Positions 62,893 through 64,000 of a stretch of DNA of 64,000 nucleotides are shown here, one piece after another. Position numbers and translations under genes: made by a program. The notes below the pieces were generated by a model. It was not told where the DNA came from. It made no database searches and saw nothing but the letters and a program-made list of their open reading frames with translations. Positions within the stretch are counted from its first letter, which is position 1, and each line of letters starts with the position of its first letter. The DNA comes from Pseudomonadota bacterium (GTDB lineage Bacteria; Pseudomonadota; Gammaproteobacteria; Burkholderiales; Burkholderiaceae_B): contig JAEWEV010000003.1 in assembly GCA_023389155.1 (NCBI GenBank), positions 1-64,000 on the forward strand, written 5' to 3'.

Positions 62893-63773
62893 ATACAGAA
62901 GTAATCGATAGCAGACCCGAGACTGTGCCCAGTGGCAAAGGCAGTCCGGTTGCCAATGAGCACTTTATCCGCCTTGAAAATATCAACAAAGTGTTTGGCA
63001 AACACCGAGGCAAGGCATTGCGATTGCTGCAACAGGGTGCCGATAATGAGCAAATCACAAGCGAAACCGATTGTCATGTAGCACTGCGTGATATCAACCT
63101 GAGCATTCCGTCCAATGGCATTTACTGCATTATGGGTCTGTCAGGTTCGGGCAAATCCACGCTGTTGCGTCACATCAATCGCCTGATCGACCCGGATACC
63201 GGAACCGTCTGGGTCGAAGACGAAGATGTGACCTCCCTGTCTATACCACAGCTGCAAAAATTCAGGCAGAAGCGAATTGCCATGGTATTTCAGCATTTTG
63301 GCTTGCTGCCCCATTTCAACGTTCAGCAAAATACCGAGTTCGCCTTGCGGGTACGTGGGGTGCCCAAACAGGAACGCGCAGAACAGGCTCGCTACTGGCT
63401 GAACGAAGTCGAACTATCCGGCTATGAATCCCATTACTACGATGAGTTGTCGGGAGGCATGCGACAACGCGTCGGCCTGGCGCGTGCCCTGGCGGCCGGC
63501 ACTGATATTCTGCTGATGGACGAACCCTTTTCTGCTCTTGATCCGCTGATCCGACGCAAGCTGCAGACCCTGCTGCTGGACTTGCAGGACAGGCTCAACA
63601 AGACGATTGTATTTATCACACATGACGTGGATGAGGCCAGAACGCTGGGGGGTACCGTTGCCTTGCTGAACCAGGGCCTACTGATTCAGCATGGCAGTCT
63701 GGACGAACTGGCCGCGCATCCCGCCGACGAATATGTGGCAAGCTTTGTCGCGCCGGCCTCAGATAAACCATGA
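62889..63773 (+). CDS. Quaternary-amine ABC transporter ATP-binding protein without CBS domains
   Basis: A 294-residue ProV/OpuAA-like ATPase: Walker A GLSGSGKST, Q-loop FQHFGLLPHF, signature LSGGMRQRVGLA, Walker B ILLMDEPFSALDPLIR and switch H-loop FITHDVDEA. An N-terminal extension of about 55 residues includes KVFGKHRGKALRLL, typical for the ProV subfamily. It stops soon after the core; the two CBS domains that sense ionic strength in osmoregulatory ProV/OpuAA (about 400 residues) are missing. That favours a nutritional uptake role. It is coupled to the fusion gene and to the TfoX-like gene by ATGA overlaps. Confidence 0.92.
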   Translation: MNTEVIDSRPETVPSGKGSPVANEHFIRLENINKVFGKHRGKALRLLQQGADNEQITSETDCHVALRDINLSIPSNGIYCIMGLSGSGKSTLLRHINRLIDPDTGTVWVEDEDVTSLSIPQLQKFRQKRIAMVFQHFGLLPHFNVQQNTEFALRVRGVPKQERAEQARYWLNEVELSGYESHYYDELSGGMRQRVGLARALAAGTDILLMDEPFSALDPLIRRKLQTLLLDLQDRLNKTIVFITHDVDEARTLGGTVALLNQGLLIQHGSLDELAAHPADEYVASFVAPASDKP

Positions 63774-64000
63774 CAGTTTCCACAGATTTTCTGGAATATG
63801 TGCTGGATCTGCTGGCTCCACTGTGTCCGATTACGACACGCCGGATGTTTGGCAGTGTGGGCCTGTATCATGACGGCAGGATGTTCGCAATCGTCAGCGG
63901 AGAAAATCGCTTTTATGTGAAATCCGACTCGCACAACAAGTCGCAGTTTGAGCAGGCCGGGTGCCGACCATTTACGTATACCAAGGATACGGCAACGGGC
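63770..64000 (+). CDS. TfoX N-terminal domain protein, truncated by the window end
   Basis: 77 codons are visible from ATG 63770, which overlaps the ATPase stop in an ATGA. TTRRMFGSVGLYHDGRMFAI and FYVKSD, then FEQAGCRPFTYTKD match the TfoX/Sxy N-terminal domain. In Gammaproteobacteria, Sxy helps activate competence genes, but stand-alone domains like this are common and mostly uncharacterised. The gene continues past the end of the window. Confidence 0.8.
   Translation, partial: MTVSTDFLEYVLDLLAPLCPITTRRMFGSVGLYHDGRMFAIVSGENRFYVKSDSHNKSQFEQAGCRPFTYTKDTATG

Noticed and set aside
1..64000. tRNA, rRNA, CRISPR arrays, insertion sequences, integrases or phage genes
   Set aside because: I looked for clover-leaf-like segments, regular spaced repeats, transposase motifs and terminal inverted repeats, and found none I could support by eye.

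Overview
The window looks like a chromosomal segment of a free-living betaproteobacterium, most likely a member of the Burkholderiales close to the Alcaligenaceae. This is inferred from the mix of gene families, not from a marker gene. The signs are two intact Bug/TctC-type solute receptors plus a decayed third, a pal-cpoB junction, a PHB-depolymerase-like esterase, a NirK-cytochrome c fusion, a cyanide-insensitive-type bd oxidase and many small transporter-regulator pairs. Genes are densely packed and GC is moderate. I see no tRNA, rRNA, CRISPR array, insertion sequence or prophage.

Layout: 0-6 kb holds the end of pal, cpoB, a hydrolase, a ClC channel, a PCu(A)C copper chaperone, a DJ-1/GST pair and a DedA protein. 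6-13 kb holds an orphan AapJ-type amino-acid receptor, then a Fur-box-preceded siderophore ABC importer (ATPase, binding protein, double-length permease) and a PabB-PabC fusion for p-aminobenzoate. 13-21 kb holds a PHB-depolymerase-like esterase, an adenine-deaminase-type enzyme, and a respiratory block on the minus strand: cydA-cydB-DUF2474, then nirK-nirV behind an FNR/Dnr-type site. 21-31.5 kb is accessory metabolism: an SGNH hydrolase, a LysR-MFS pair, a LysR/Bug/hydrolase/aldolase group, DsbA-like and SMR genes, and two flavoenzymes.

31.7-37 kb is a complete MarR-controlled efflux locus (FUSC pump, DUF1656, HlyD adaptor, outer-membrane factor) with a clear palindromic operator. 37-41 kb encodes two-component NHEJ (LigD and a long-tailed Ku), followed by an ArsC-like protein, a Bug remnant and metY. 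43-46 kb is a divergent AraC/EamA pair. 45-51.5 kb is a GlxA-type regulator followed by heterotetrameric sarcosine oxidase soxBDAG.

51.5-60.8 kb is the least explained region. Two FCD-type GntR regulators bracket an FAH-family enzyme, a Bug receptor and an SDR. They are followed by a plus-strand run of alpha/beta hydrolase, iron alcohol dehydrogenase, MFS carrier and a membrane di-iron hydroxylase-like protein. This resembles an uncharacterised catabolic locus. The window closes with a betaine-type ABC importer in which the binding domain is fused in front of the permease and the ATPase lacks CBS domains, then a truncated TfoX-domain gene. Together with soxBDAG, this importer suggests use of betaine/sarcosine-type compounds as nutrients.
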